A stretch of DNA of 34,499 nucleotides from an uncultured Oscillospiraceae bacterium (GCA_900539195.1 UQBC01000029.1:1-34499), one strand, 5' to 3'; shown: positions 1 to 8,480, counted from the stretch's first letter. Notes: a model not told the origin generated them from the letters alone. A program made the numbers and translations.

Positions 1-42
1 TCCTCTACGTCTCGTGGGCTCGGAGATGTGTATAAGAGACAG
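1..42. other. Illumina Nextera i7 adapter left on contig end
   Basis: Bases 9-42 read as the Nextera read-2 adapter: the GTCTCGTGGGCTCGG primer site followed by the 19-base mosaic end AGATGTGTATAAGAGACAG. The eight bases before it, TCCTCTAC, fit the i7 index position and match my recollection of index N712 in primer orientation. This is library sequence, not genome. Frames reading through it give the well-known artefact peptides SYTHLRAHE (minus strand) and MCIRDR (plus strand). Genomic sequence begins at base 43. Confidence 0.97.
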
Positions 43-1498
43 GCGTATAGAAACGAACGCTTTCACGCATTATCGGATAGATATGCTCCGCAAAATATTC
101 CTTGTCGCCTGTAAATTCAAAATGCTCGTAGATATTCTGCATAAGCCATGCGACAGCCGCTGTAGACCAACCCCAGTAGAAATCCCAGCCGGGAGCTGTC
201 CAGCCGAACGGAGTGCTTTGCGTATGAGCGCACCAGCCGTTTTCGGGATGTTCTTCGTCCGACTTTATGCCGTAATACGCTTCGGCGGACTTTCTGCCGG
301 ACGGACGCATACTGTCAAGAAAATCAACCAGAGGAGGAACAGTTTCGCTGAGATTTGTATTATATGCTCCCCAGTAGTTCATCTGAAGGTTTACGTTTAT
401 ATGATAGTCACAGCACCACGGAGGACAGTTGCTCTCGTTCCATACGCCCTGAAGGTTTGCAGGTAGCGAGCCTGCTCTTGACGAACTTATAAGCATATAT
501 CTGCCGAACTGGAAGTACAGGGTTTCAAGACGGTTCGCAATGCTCCGTGAGCCGTTTTCCTTATACTCGCTTATCAGCTTGTCGCATGGAATAACATCGT
601 CCGTGTCCTCGTTTATTTTCAGCGTAACTCTGTCAAAAAGTGCCTTGTAGTCTGCGAGGTGTTCCTCGTAAAGTGCGTCAAAGCCCTTGCTTACGGCATT
701 TTCGATACGCTGATTTACTGCGGCTGAAGGGTTTACGCCTGTTCTGAACGTCGGATATTTATTTGAATAGTCGGTTGACGCTGTGAGATAGATATAAACC
801 TCGTCTGCGTGTTCGACCATTATGCTGTCTTTTGCGTCGATAAGCTCTCCGCCCTTGTTTACTACCTTGAATATAGTGCAGTAGCGAAGTCCGTTATCCC
901 ATAACGTACCCTCATATGTGAGCGTATCGCCGTTCGCCGTAACGCTTCCGCACTGGAGATTGTCAAGCGACAGCTTTACGCATATCCTGCGAGGCTTGTC
1001 TGAGCTTAGCTTAAGGCATATAACATTTGAAGGATAGTTTGCAAAAGCCTCTCTCTTATGAACTGCGCCCTGATATGTAAACTGTGTTGTGAATATAGAA
1101 TTGTCAAGGTCGAGCGTTCTTGTATAATCGGTCGCCTGAGTTTCGTCTATATTGGAGAAGGTGAGCATCATATCGCATAAAAGCTGATAAGCACCGAATC
1201 CGTCCGTTGCACCTGTCAGATGTGGAAGAAGCGCAACCGCCTCGTCATACTTTTCGTCATAGAGAAGCTGCTGTACCTGCTTAACATACTCATAGCTACC
1301 GTCTATAATACCGCTGTTGTAATCCGGACGGCTTTCGGAAGGACCGCCTGCCCACAGCGTTTTTTCATTCAGCACTATTTTTTCCTTTGAAATGCCGCCG
1401 AAGAAACTTGCTCCCATATAGCCGTTTCCGATAGGCTGGCATTGCTGCTCCCACTTGTCAAATTCTCCGGGAGCTGTAAACAGTATTTTGTTTTGCAT
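43..1498 (-). CDS. GH95 family glycosidase (alpha-L-fucosidase/galactosidase type), 3' end missing
   Basis: Glycoside hydrolase family 95, whose members are inverting alpha-1,2-L-fucosidases and alpha-L-galactosidases acting on host glycans or xyloglucan. The N-terminal domain carries the family signature PIGNGYMGA at residues 22-30 and NEKTLWAGGP soon after. The catalytic barrel is entered at HINVNLQMNYW, which supplies the Asn-x-Asn pair (N368, N370) that assists the general base in characterised members. About 485 native residues are present of a usual 750-800. The general-acid Glu region (SPEN motif) lies beyond the break, so substrate specificity cannot be judged. Translation past base 43 runs into the adapter and stops inside the index. 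The start was placed at the ATG at 1496-1498, preceded by GAAAGG; an earlier in-frame ATG lies upstream of the -10 box of its own promoter and cannot be used. No signal peptide is visible, so it is probably cytoplasmic. Confidence 0.9.
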
Positions 1499-1518
1499 AA
1501 GATTCCATACCTTTCTAT

Positions 1519-1565
1519 AAGCGTTTTTAACGCTTAAAACCGCATAGGCAGAAGCCATGCGGTTT
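1519..1565 (-). promoter_or_regulatory. Two hairpins in the GH95 leader
   Basis: Read on the minus strand, the mRNA would begin almost directly with a strong hairpin. Its arms are 1557-1565 and 1537-1545 (AAACCGCAT and its complement), continued by GGC/GCC around an AGAA-type loop with one bulged base. A second, perfect 7-bp hairpin (1519-1525 with 1529-1535) lies just before the ribosome binding site. They may stabilise the 5' end or act as an attenuator. Only four U residues follow the first stem, so termination would be weak. Confidence 0.6.
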
Positions 1566-1576
1566 ATAATACCACT

Positions 1577-1605
1577 ATTATACATTAACCTGACTCGAAT
1601 GTCAA
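1577..1605 (-). promoter_or_regulatory. Sigma-A type promoter of the GH95 gene
   Basis: Minus-strand TTGACA (1600-1605) and TATAAT (1577-1582) are separated by exactly 17 bases. Both boxes are perfect consensus. The expected start near 1570 gives a leader of about 70 bases. Confidence 0.85.
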
Positions 1606-1629
1606 CAACACATTGCCGATCGGTGTGAG

Positions 1630-1722
1630 TTAATCGAGTAAATATCGTGTTTCAAGCATTTTTGTGAGAAGCTCGAAATAATCCATTCCAGCCGCCTGTG
1701 CCGCCATAAGCGTATTGTATTT
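1630..1722 (-). other. 30-codon open extension behind an amber stop (remnant?)
   Basis: Directly after the TAG stop of the membrane protein gene (1723-1725), the same frame stays open for 30 codons and ends with TAA at 1630-1632. The codons look protein-like (MAAQAAGMDYFELLTKMLE) but I do not recognise the family. It may be the tail of a decayed gene, a genuine C-terminus cut off by a point mutation, or chance. Confidence 0.3.
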
Positions 1723-2277
1723 CTACCGTATAAGTCTGTGCACCTTTCTCCTCAACCATTTTTCGTAAACGTAGGAAAGCTGGCTCAGGCACACATCATA
1801 GCAGACAAATGTAAAGTTTCCGATAAGCCAGAAAGCAAGCACCGCAAACTGTCCGAATCCTGCGAAATCTTCAATAAGCTGTCCCATACCAAGCACGTTC
1901 AGAAGCAGTGCATATATTGCAACAACAGGGACATTGAAACAAATAAAACGCAGAAGGAATGACAGCACAGCAGGCTTTACTTTGGTGAGCAGGTCACGGA
2001 TAACGGGATAATATCCGAAGAATCCCGTGAACAGCAGCTTTGACTCAATATCCGGTGTCAGAAGCAGTGCAAGTAAAGCCACAGCCGCATAGCAAAGAAG
2101 CGCCCATTTCCTGCTTATTTCACGGTATATTATCCATACGACAAGACCTGCTACCGCAGGCAGTATATATACGCCTATCGGGATAAATCCGGTGCAGAAC
2201 ATAAGCACGATACATATAGCGCTCAGTATTCCGCTCAGTGCAATGGCATAGCTTCTTGTCTTTTTCGTTGAAGGCAT
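1723..2277 (-). CDS. Polytopic membrane protein of unknown function, cotranscribed with tyrA
   Basis: A protein of 184 residues with about five hydrophobic segments (roughly residues 10-40, 45-65, 68-85, 100-130 and 135-175). It has a conserved-looking loop FFGYYPVIRDLL in the middle and a basic C-terminus. The overall look is similar to small ECF-transporter S-component-like or other uncharacterised Firmicute membrane proteins, but no diagnostic motif is visible and I do not assign a substrate. The start is the ATG at 2275-2277, one base after the tyrA stop. An AAGGAG site inside the tyrA end serves it, so the two genes are almost certainly translated from one mRNA. A longer frame starting upstream lies entirely within tyrA and is less likely. 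The gene ends in TAG, after which the frame remains open for another 30 codons. Confidence 0.8.
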   Translation of the reverse strand: MPSTKKTRSYAIALSGILSAICIVLMFCTGFIPIGVYILPAVAGLVVWIIYREISRKWALLCYAAVALLALLLTPDIESKLLFTGFFGYYPVIRDLLTKVKPAVLSFLLRFICFNVPVVAIYALLLNVLGMGQLIEDFAGFGQFAVLAFWLIGNFTFVCYDVCLSQLSYVYEKWLRRKVHRLIR

Positions 2278-2278
2278 A

Positions 2279-3142
2279 TTATACTTTTCTCCTTGCGTGT
2301 TCTGCGTAAAGCTCATTGCTCTTTTCTTTACGTTCTCTGCCGTCACGGAGTATATCACGCAGTGTATCTATATCGTCGTCATTTATAGCATCTCTGTATT
2401 TGCACAGATTATCAATAATTGTATTCAGCTCAAACAACAGAGCCTCCTTGTTGCACAGAAACAGACTGCTCCACATATATTCGTTCAGCTTTGCGACACG
2501 GGTGAGATCCATAAAACTGCCTGCCGAGAATCCATCTGCGTTGAAAAGCGACGGGCTTTTTACATAGGCGTTTGATACAACGTGCGCCAGCTGTGAGGTA
2601 AAGGCTATGTTTATATCATGCTGTTTCGGCGTTGCGGTTACGACCTTGCCGAATCCCATACAGCAGGCAAGCGTTGACAAAAGATCGATTGCCATTTTGG
2701 GAGTATTCTCGGAAGGGGTGATTATATAGCTTGCGCCTTTGAACAGATCATCCGTTGAATAGTCAAAGCCTGAGAATTCACGTCCTGCCATAGGGTGACT
2801 GCCGACAAATATAACTCCGAGCGGTTCAAGCACCTCGGTACAGCGTGTAACTACATATTCCTTGATACCGCAGGAGTCGGTGACGATAGAGCCGGGTTTG
2901 AACCTTTCCTTGTGCTGCCTTACAAATTCAACGATAGTTTCGGGATAAAGGCAGAGCATAGTCATATCGGCGTCATTAAGCCCGTCCGCTGTTATTATCT
3001 CGTCTATTGCGCCGCTGTCAAGAGCTTTTTTGCATACCTCTCCGTCAGCGTCAAGTCCCATTATATGATGAAATGTACTTTTTTTGAGTGCTTTGCAGAT
3101 AGAACCGCCTATAAGACCAAGACCTACTATTGCTATTTTCAT
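2279..3142 (-). CDS. tyrA: Prephenate (or arogenate) dehydrogenase
   Basis: TyrA catalyses oxidative decarboxylation of prephenate to 4-hydroxyphenylpyruvate with NAD(P), the committed step to tyrosine. The N-terminal Rossmann fold is shown by VGLGLIGGS at residues 6-14. GSHPMAGREFSGFD at 114-127 contains the His (H116) that in the family polarises the substrate hydroxyl. The all-helical dimerisation domain follows to residue 287, the usual length for a stand-alone enzyme without ACT or chorismate mutase domain. The start at 3142 has AGAAGGA a few bases upstream. A clean promoter lies about 40 bases ahead. It heads a two-gene unit with the membrane protein, and is divergent from the ABC exporter genes. 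Whether it prefers prephenate or arogenate cannot be read from the sequence. Confidence 0.93.
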   Translation of the reverse strand: MKIAIVGLGLIGGSICKALKKSTFHHIMGLDADGEVCKKALDSGAIDEIITADGLNDADMTMLCLYPETIVEFVRQHKERFKPGSIVTDSCGIKEYVVTRCTEVLEPLGVIFVGSHPMAGREFSGFDYSTDDLFKGASYIITPSENTPKMAIDLLSTLACCMGFGKVVTATPKQHDINIAFTSQLAHVVSNAYVKSPSLFNADGFSAGSFMDLTRVAKLNEYMWSSLFLCNKEALLFELNTIIDNLCKYRDAINDDDIDTLRDILRDGRERKEKSNELYAEHARRKV

Positions 3143-3182
3143 TTATATCCTTCTTTCAGTGCGTTTAAAACGTATATTGATT

Positions 3183-3211
3183 ATTATATCTTATCGCACG
3201 TTTAATTTCAA
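3183..3211 (-). promoter_or_regulatory. Promoter of tyrA
   Basis: Minus-strand TTGAAA (3206-3211) and TATAAT (3183-3188) with a 17-base spacer, about 40 bases upstream of the tyrA start codon. Confidence 0.75.
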
Positions 3212-3262
3212 GTCGGAATGTGAAAAATTGCTGAAAAAGCGTTGACCTCTCCTAACTGTTTG

Positions 3263-3292
3263 TTGACATTACGGAAAAGAAAAGTGTATAAT
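3263..3292 (+). promoter_or_regulatory. Promoter of the ABC exporter operon
   Basis: TTGACA (3263-3268) and TATAAT (3287-3292) with an 18-base spacer, followed by AAAGGAG at 3316-3322 and the ATG at 3331. It is back to back with the tyrA promoter. Confidence 0.85.
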
Positions 3293-3330
3293 TTATCTGA
3301 TATTATAAGTAGAACAAAGGAGAAGAAAAG

Positions 3331-5082
3331 ATGAAGGTACTAAGGTACTTGAAACCCTATTGGTTTTTTGCCTTGCTTTGTCCGCTCGCTATGATACTCG
3401 AGGTAAGTATGGACCTGTTACAGCCTACGCTTATGTCAGACATAGTGGATAACGGTATATTGGGCAATGCGGCTGCCGATGAAAACCTGCGATATGTTCT
3501 GATAACGGGACTTAAAATGCTGGTTTTCTCGCTTATCGGCTGCTTCGGAGGTATAGCGTCGGCGGCATTCGGCACGGCGGCGGCTCAGAAAATGGGCAAC
3601 GATTTAAGAAAAGACGCTTTTGCAAAGGTAATGCATATGTCTTTTCAGCAGACGGACAAGTTCACGACAGGCTCGCTCGTTACAAGACTTACAAACGATA
3701 TAACGGCGATACAGGAGTTTGTGGCAATGTCGCTGAGAATGTTTGTAAGGACGGGAATGCAGTTTATAGGCGGCATTGCGGTAATTCTCACTCTTAACGT
3801 AAACTTCGGCATTGTGCTGGTAATCTCACTGCCTGTTCAGCTTATTGCTGTGGCAATAATTATGAAGAAAGCCTCGCCGCTTTTCAGTATCGTTCAGTCA
3901 AGACTTGACAAGGTGAACAGCGTGGTACAGGAAAACGTTTCGGGAGCGAGAGTAGTAAAGGCTTTCACCCGTGAGGAATATGAGATAAACAGGTTCGACA
4001 ACGCAAACACCGACCTTATGACGACCAACCTCAAGGTGCAGAAATTACTTGCTACCCTAAATCCGATACTGATGATAATAATGAACGCTTCTGTCATCGC
4101 TATTATTATGATAGGCGGTTTTCAGGTTGAAGCAAAGGCAATGCAGGTCGGAGAAGTAATGGCGGCAGTAACCTATATAACACAGATACTTATGTCGGTG
4201 ATGATGGTAGGTATGATGTTTCAGCAGGTTTCACGTTCCGCCGCATCAATGAAGCGTGTAAACGAAGTGCTTTCAACAAACCCCGTTATCAGTGACGGAC
4301 ATAAAAGCGCCGACAGCGACAACAGCGGTACCGTTGAATTCAGAAACGTCGGCTTTTCGTATCCAGGCTCATCGGGAAAACCCGTTCTTTCCGGCATTGA
4401 TTTAAAAGCCGAAAAGGGTCAGATGATAGCTATACTCGGCTCTACGGGCTGCGGTAAGACTTCTCTTGTAAACCTCGTTCCGAGATTTTACGATGCGACT
4501 AAGGGAGATGTGCTTGTTGACGGCGTAAACGTTAAAGATTACGATGTTGACACATTGAGAAGCAAAATAGGCGTAGTATTGCAGAAAAGCGAACTTTTTT
4601 CTGGAACTGTTGCGGAAAATATCCGCTGGGGCTGTGAAACGGCTACGGACGAAGAAGTAAAGACAGCCGCCAAAATAGCGCAGGCGGAGGAATTCATAGA
4701 CGGCTTCAATGACGGATATGATACTATGATAAGCGAAAAGGGCGCGTCGCTGTCGGGCGGTCAGAAACAGCGTATGGCGATAGCAAGAGCTATCATCAAA
4801 AAGCCTGAGATACTGATATTTGACGACAGCACATCTGCACTCGATCTTAGTACAGAGGCAAAGCTGCACAAGGCTCTGCGTGAAAACTTAAGCGGTGTTA
4901 CCGTTATAATGATAGCTCAGAGAATAGCAAGCGTTATGCGAGCCGATAAGATAGCGGTACTGGAAAACGGCTCAATATGCGCTTTCGGCACACATAAGGA
5001 GCTTATGGAAACAAGCGATGTCTACAGAGATATCTATTATTCACAGATGAAGCAGGGAGAGGAGGAAGCGGTAAATGGCTAA
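3331..5082 (+). CDS. Heterodimeric ABC exporter, subunit with degenerate catalytic site
   Basis: Type IV ABC half-transporter of 583 residues. Six membrane helices occupy roughly residues 10-305 and the nucleotide-binding domain spans 330-570. Walker A GSTGCGKT begins near residue 370, the canonical signature LSGGQ is at 474-478, and Walker B ILIFDD is at 494-499. The residue after the Walker B aspartate is Asp499 instead of the catalytic Glu, the mark of the inactive half of heterodimeric exporters such as BmrC, LmrC and TM287. The H-loop position also departs from consensus (IMIAQRIAS has Gln where His is usual). It overlaps the next gene by 8 bases, as expected for an obligate partner. Substrate is unknown; drug or peptide/lipid export is the usual role. 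Confidence 0.93.
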   Translation: MKVLRYLKPYWFFALLCPLAMILEVSMDLLQPTLMSDIVDNGILGNAAADENLRYVLITGLKMLVFSLIGCFGGIASAAFGTAAAQKMGNDLRKDAFAKVMHMSFQQTDKFTTGSLVTRLTNDITAIQEFVAMSLRMFVRTGMQFIGGIAVILTLNVNFGIVLVISLPVQLIAVAIIMKKASPLFSIVQSRLDKVNSVVQENVSGARVVKAFTREEYEINRFDNANTDLMTTNLKVQKLLATLNPILMIIMNASVIAIIMIGGFQVEAKAMQVGEVMAAVTYITQILMSVMMVGMMFQQVSRSAASMKRVNEVLSTNPVISDGHKSADSDNSGTVEFRNVGFSYPGSSGKPVLSGIDLKAEKGQMIAILGSTGCGKTSLVNLVPRFYDATKGDVLVDGVNVKDYDVDTLRSKIGVVLQKSELFSGTVAENIRWGCETATDEEVKTAAKIAQAEEFIDGFNDGYDTMISEKGASLSGGQKQRMAIARAIIKKPEILIFDDSTSALDLSTEAKLHKALRENLSGVTVIMIAQRIASVMRADKIAVLENGSICAFGTHKELMETSDVYRDIYYSQMKQGEEEAVNG

Positions 5083-6940
5083 CGAACGTCCTCCTATGAG
5101 AATGATGGGCAGAGGAGGCCCTCCGCCCCACGAAAGAATGCTTATGGCTGAAAAGCCCAAGAACACAAAAGGCACGCTGAAAAGGCTTGTCGGCTATATC
5201 GGAAAGAACAGATACCTTATGATACTGCTTTTATCCGTTATGCTGATAATCACTGTACTGAACCTTGTCGCTCCCTATCTTCAGGGTCTTGCTATTGATA
5301 AGATAACCGTTTCAAATCAGAGATTAAACGTAGATATAAGCGGTATGATATACTGCCTTATAGCGCTCGGTTGTGTGTATCTTGTAAACTCACTGCTTAC
5401 ATATTTTCAGGGTATATTTGCGGCAAAGCTGTCGCAGACGACAGTAAAGGCTATGCGTAAAGACCTGTTTGACAAGATTTCATACCTGCCGATAAAGTAT
5501 ACCGACACTCATCAGCACGGCGATATTATGAGCCGTATGACAAACGATGTAGAGAATATCTCAAACACTGTTTCTCAGTCGATAGCCTCGCTGTTTTCCG
5601 GCGTTCTGACGCTTGTCGGCTGCCTTGTGTTTATGCTTTATTATTCGCCTATGCTGACGCTTGTCAGCCTTACATCTGTCGTTCTGACGCTTGTTGTTAC
5701 GAAGAATCTCACAAAGTTTATGAGAAAATACTTTCCGTTACAGCAGACGCTTTTAGGCAGACTTAATGGACATATAGAAGAAATGGTATCCGGTTACAGA
5801 ACGGTAGCGGCATATTCAAAGGAAAAGAAAGCCTGCGAGGAATTCGGTGAAATCAGCGATGAGCTTCAGACGGCGGCGATAAAGGCACAGATATGCGGCG
5901 GCATAATGGGACCGTGTATGAATGTCATATCGAATATCAGCTTTTTGCTTGTTGCGGGCTTCGGCGCATATTTCCTTATAATCGACTTCAATCCCCTTGC
6001 ACTGAAAGGCGTTATGACGGTCGGCACGATTCAGGCATTCTTGCAGTATACAAAGAACTTTACCCGCCCCATAAACGAGATAGCACAGCAGTATTCTTCG
6101 ATACAGACGGCTATTGCAGGTGCGGAGCGTGTATTTGAAATAATGGATACAGAGCCTGAAAGCGACGAAGGCACGGATAAGGATTTCTCGATCGATAACG
6201 TGAAGGGCGACCTTATGTTCAAGGATATAGACTTCTCCTATGTCCCCGGCGAAAAGGTACTGCACGACTTCGACCTGTGGATAAAGAGCGGTCATAAGCT
6301 GGCTATTGTCGGCGCTACCGGTTCGGGCAAAACCACAGTCGTAAATCTGCTCACAAGATTCTATGATATCGACAGCGGAAGCATCACGCTTGACGGCGAA
6401 AGCATATATGATATTCCGAAAAAGAAGCTGCGTGGCTCTATAGGTATCGTACTTCAGGATACGGTTATTTTCAACGATACGATAATGCAGAATATCCGTT
6501 ACGGCAGGCTTGACGCTACAGATGAAGAGGTAATTGCGGCGGCAAAGACAGCAAAGGTAGCCGACTTTGCGGAAAAGATGGCTGACGGATATGATACAAT
6601 GCTGACCGAAGGCGGCGGCAATTTAAGTCAGGGACAGCGACAGCTTATTGCTATCGCAAGAGCGGTGCTTGCCGACCCGAAGATACTTATTCTTGACGAG
6701 GCGACATCGAGCATCGACACCCGCACAGAAGTACATATACAGGAGGCAATGCTTGCACTTATGAAAGGCAGGACAAGCCTCATCATAGCGCACAGACTGT
6801 CTACTATCCGTGACGCAGATAAGATTGTCGTAATAGACGGCGGCAAGGTAGTTGAGGCAGGAAACCATGAAAAGCTGCTCAGCGAGAACGGCGCTTATGC
6901 AAGACTGTACAATACCCAGTTTGCAGGTATAAAGACGTAA
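5075..6940 (+). CDS. Heterodimeric ABC exporter, catalytic subunit
   Basis: Partner half-transporter of 621 residues. A Met/Arg/Gly/Pro-rich cytoplasmic tail of about 25 residues, typical of the BmrD/LmrD side, precedes six membrane helices and the ATPase domain. Walker A GATGSGKT starts at residue 413, and Walker B ILILDE ends in the true catalytic Glu542. The H-loop His is present in IIAHRLS. Its signature motif is LSQGQ (517-521) rather than LSGGQ. Taken with Asp499 in the partner, this makes one complete and one degenerate ATP site, exactly the arrangement of asymmetric exporters. The start ATG lies inside the end of the upstream gene behind a GGAGAGGAGG stretch, so translation is coupled. 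Substrate is not inferable. Confidence 0.93.
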   Translation: MANERPPMRMMGRGGPPPHERMLMAEKPKNTKGTLKRLVGYIGKNRYLMILLLSVMLIITVLNLVAPYLQGLAIDKITVSNQRLNVDISGMIYCLIALGCVYLVNSLLTYFQGIFAAKLSQTTVKAMRKDLFDKISYLPIKYTDTHQHGDIMSRMTNDVENISNTVSQSIASLFSGVLTLVGCLVFMLYYSPMLTLVSLTSVVLTLVVTKNLTKFMRKYFPLQQTLLGRLNGHIEEMVSGYRTVAAYSKEKKACEEFGEISDELQTAAIKAQICGGIMGPCMNVISNISFLLVAGFGAYFLIIDFNPLALKGVMTVGTIQAFLQYTKNFTRPINEIAQQYSSIQTAIAGAERVFEIMDTEPESDEGTDKDFSIDNVKGDLMFKDIDFSYVPGEKVLHDFDLWIKSGHKLAIVGATGSGKTTVVNLLTRFYDIDSGSITLDGESIYDIPKKKLRGSIGIVLQDTVIFNDTIMQNIRYGRLDATDEEVIAAAKTAKVADFAEKMADGYDTMLTEGGGNLSQGQRQLIAIARAVLADPKILILDEATSSIDTRTEVHIQEAMLALMKGRTSLIIAHRLSTIRDADKIVVIDGGKVVEAGNHEKLLSENGAYARLYNTQFAGIKT

Positions 6941-6945
6941 CAGCG

Positions 6946-6971
6946 TACCGCACAGTTTCTGCTGTGCGGTA
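6946..6971 (+). terminator. Hairpin after the ABC operon
   Basis: A perfect 10-bp inverted repeat, TACCGCACAG (6946-6955) with its complement (6962-6971) around a 6-base loop, lies 5 bases after the stop. It lacks a U tract, so it may be a partial terminator or an mRNA-end stabiliser ahead of the radical SAM gene. Confidence 0.5.
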
Positions 6972-6993
6972 TTATGCTATTAAGGAGTTTGCT

Positions 6994-7857
6994 ATGCACT
7001 TTGTAGACGCAAAATCAATACTATCAGCCAAAAACGGAATGAATATCTATCGGGGCTGTACTCACGGCTGTATTTATTGCGATTCACGTTCTGACTGCTA
7101 TAATATGCGGCATGATTTTGAAGATGTTGAGGTTAAGCGGAACGCTCCGGAGCTTCTTGAAAAAGCACTTGCTTCAAAGCGCAGGCTGTGTATGATAGGC
7201 ACAGGTGCGATGAGTGACCCGTATATGCATTGCGAGGAAAAGCTAAGGCTTACAAGGCGGTGTCTTGAGGTCATTGACAGGCACGGCTTTGGCGTTACTG
7301 TGCTGACAAAGTCGGATATGATTTTGCGTGATGCCGATTTGCTTTGCAGTATTAACAGCAAGGCAAAGGCGGTTGTACAGATGACGCTTACAACATACGA
7401 TGAGGATTTATGCCGAATTTTAGAGCCGAATGTATGCACGACAAAACGGCGGTATGAGGTGCTTAAAGCAATGCAGAAAAACGGTATACCAACTGTCGTA
7501 TGGTTCACCCCCGTTCTGCCGTTTATCAATGATACGGAAGAAAATCTGCGTGGTATCCTGTCGTACTGCTTTGACGCAGGGGTGAAGGGCATTATCTGTA
7601 TGGGGATAGGCACTACTTTGCGTGACGGCGACAGAGAATATTTTTATTCTGCGCTTGACAGGCATTTTCCGGGCATGAAACAGCGGTATATTTCACAGTA
7701 CGGCAATGAGTATATCTGCAACAGCGTTAACAACGGCAGACTTATGAGCATATTCTGTAATGAGTGCGAAAAGTACGGCGTTATGTATGAACCTGCTAAG
7801 GTGTTTTCATATCTTTATGAGTTTCCTGAAAAGAATGAACAGTTATCGTTTTTCTGA
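6994..7857 (+). CDS. SPL-family radical SAM protein
   Basis: Radical SAM enzyme of 287 residues in the SplB-like (COG1533) family, which is related to spore photoproduct lyase. The iron-sulfur cluster motif CTHGCIYC gives Cys22, Cys26 and Cys29 (CX3CX2C). It is followed by GTGAMSDPY, the SAM-contacting glycine region, and a TIM-barrel pattern up to about residue 220. Many family members are not photolyases and have no assigned reaction; the surroundings (ABC exporter before, acetyltransferase after) give no pathway. The start was set at the ATG at 6994, served by AAGGAG at 6982-6987. An earlier in-frame ATG at 6964 lies inside the preceding hairpin and has no Shine-Dalgarno site. The substrate is unknown. 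Confidence 0.85.
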   Translation: MHFVDAKSILSAKNGMNIYRGCTHGCIYCDSRSDCYNMRHDFEDVEVKRNAPELLEKALASKRRLCMIGTGAMSDPYMHCEEKLRLTRRCLEVIDRHGFGVTVLTKSDMILRDADLLCSINSKAKAVVQMTLTTYDEDLCRILEPNVCTTKRRYEVLKAMQKNGIPTVVWFTPVLPFINDTEENLRGILSYCFDAGVKGIICMGIGTTLRDGDREYFYSALDRHFPGMKQRYISQYGNEYICNSVNNGRLMSIFCNECEKYGVMYEPAKVFSYLYEFPEKNEQLSFF

Positions 7858-7931
7858 CGTGATTTTTGTTAAAATAAGGTTAATATTTGTTCTTTATAAT
7901 GCTGATACAGAAAATTGAAAGGGTGAACAGT

Positions 7932-8417
7932 ATGACTATCAGAAAACTGACAAATGAGGAGCTTCCGCAGTGCGTTGACGTCATTCGCAAAAGCTATGAA
8001 ACGGAGGCTGTCGCATTCGGCATTACAGAAATGAATTGCCCGCAGCACGCCGCCTTTATTACGCTTGACCGTTTACAGATGTCTGCGGAGTGGGGGTATG
8101 TTTTCTACGGAGCATTTGAGGAAGATGAGCTGATAGCCTGCTTTGCTATTGAGAATAAAGACGACAGCGTTTATGAACTGCACTTGTTCTCGGTGCTTCC
8201 CGACAAGCGATATGGCGGTGTCGGAGCAAAGTGCCTTGAATTTGCCAAAAACGAGGTATTCTCGATGGGCGGTACGGAACTTAATGCCGGTGCGATACAT
8301 CAGAGTGTAAGAGTGCGTAACTGGTACGAGAAGAACGGCTTCAAGCAAAAAGAGATACACAGGGCGGCATATCTGCCGTTTGCACTCGGAATAATGAGTT
8401 GTAATGTCGGAGAGTGA
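7932..8417 (+). CDS. GNAT family N-acetyltransferase
   Basis: A 161-residue single-domain GNAT protein that would transfer an acetyl group from acetyl-CoA to an unknown acceptor. The acetyl-CoA pyrophosphate-binding motif A is visible as LHLFSVLPDKRYGGVGAKCL around residue 85-105 (R-x-x-G-x-G). Motif B follows as VRVRNWYEKNGFKQKEIH near the C-terminus. GAAAGGG precedes the ATG at 7932 by about 9 bases; an in-frame ATG at 7887 lacks a ribosome site. The gene ends just before a strong bidirectional terminator and faces the AraC gene. The acceptor cannot be predicted. Confidence 0.85.
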   Translation: MTIRKLTNEELPQCVDVIRKSYETEAVAFGITEMNCPQHAAFITLDRLQMSAEWGYVFYGAFEEDELIACFAIENKDDSVYELHLFSVLPDKRYGGVGAKCLEFAKNEVFSMGGTELNAGAIHQSVRVRNWYEKNGFKQKEIHRAAYLPFALGIMSCNVGE

Positions 8418-8441
8418 TTACAAGGATACATAAGCATAATT

Positions 8442-8474
8442 AAAGCCTGAGAGGAATTTTCCTCTCAGGCTTTT
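8442..8474. terminator. Bidirectional terminator between GNAT and AraC genes
   Basis: A 13-bp perfect stem, AAAGCCTGAGAGG (8442-8454) with its complement (8461-8473), is closed by a 6-base loop. The A-rich start and T-rich end let it work in both directions, serving the convergent genes on either side. Confidence 0.9.
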
Positions 8475-8480
8475 GCGTTA

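Noticed and set aside
14..466. Plus-strand open frame of 150 codons beginning MGSEMCIRDR
   Set aside because: Its start lies in the Nextera adapter and the rest is antisense to the GH95 catalytic domain.
1499..1585. An upstream start for the GH95 gene at 1585
   Set aside because: That ATG lies upstream of the mapped-by-eye -10 box (1577-1582) and the segment is occupied by leader hairpins; the ATG at 1496-1498 has a ribosome site and fits the family N-terminus.
6964..6993. Upstream ATG for the radical SAM gene
   Set aside because: It falls in the 3' arm of the hairpin after the ABC operon and has no Shine-Dalgarno site; the ATG at 6994 has AAGGAG at good distance.
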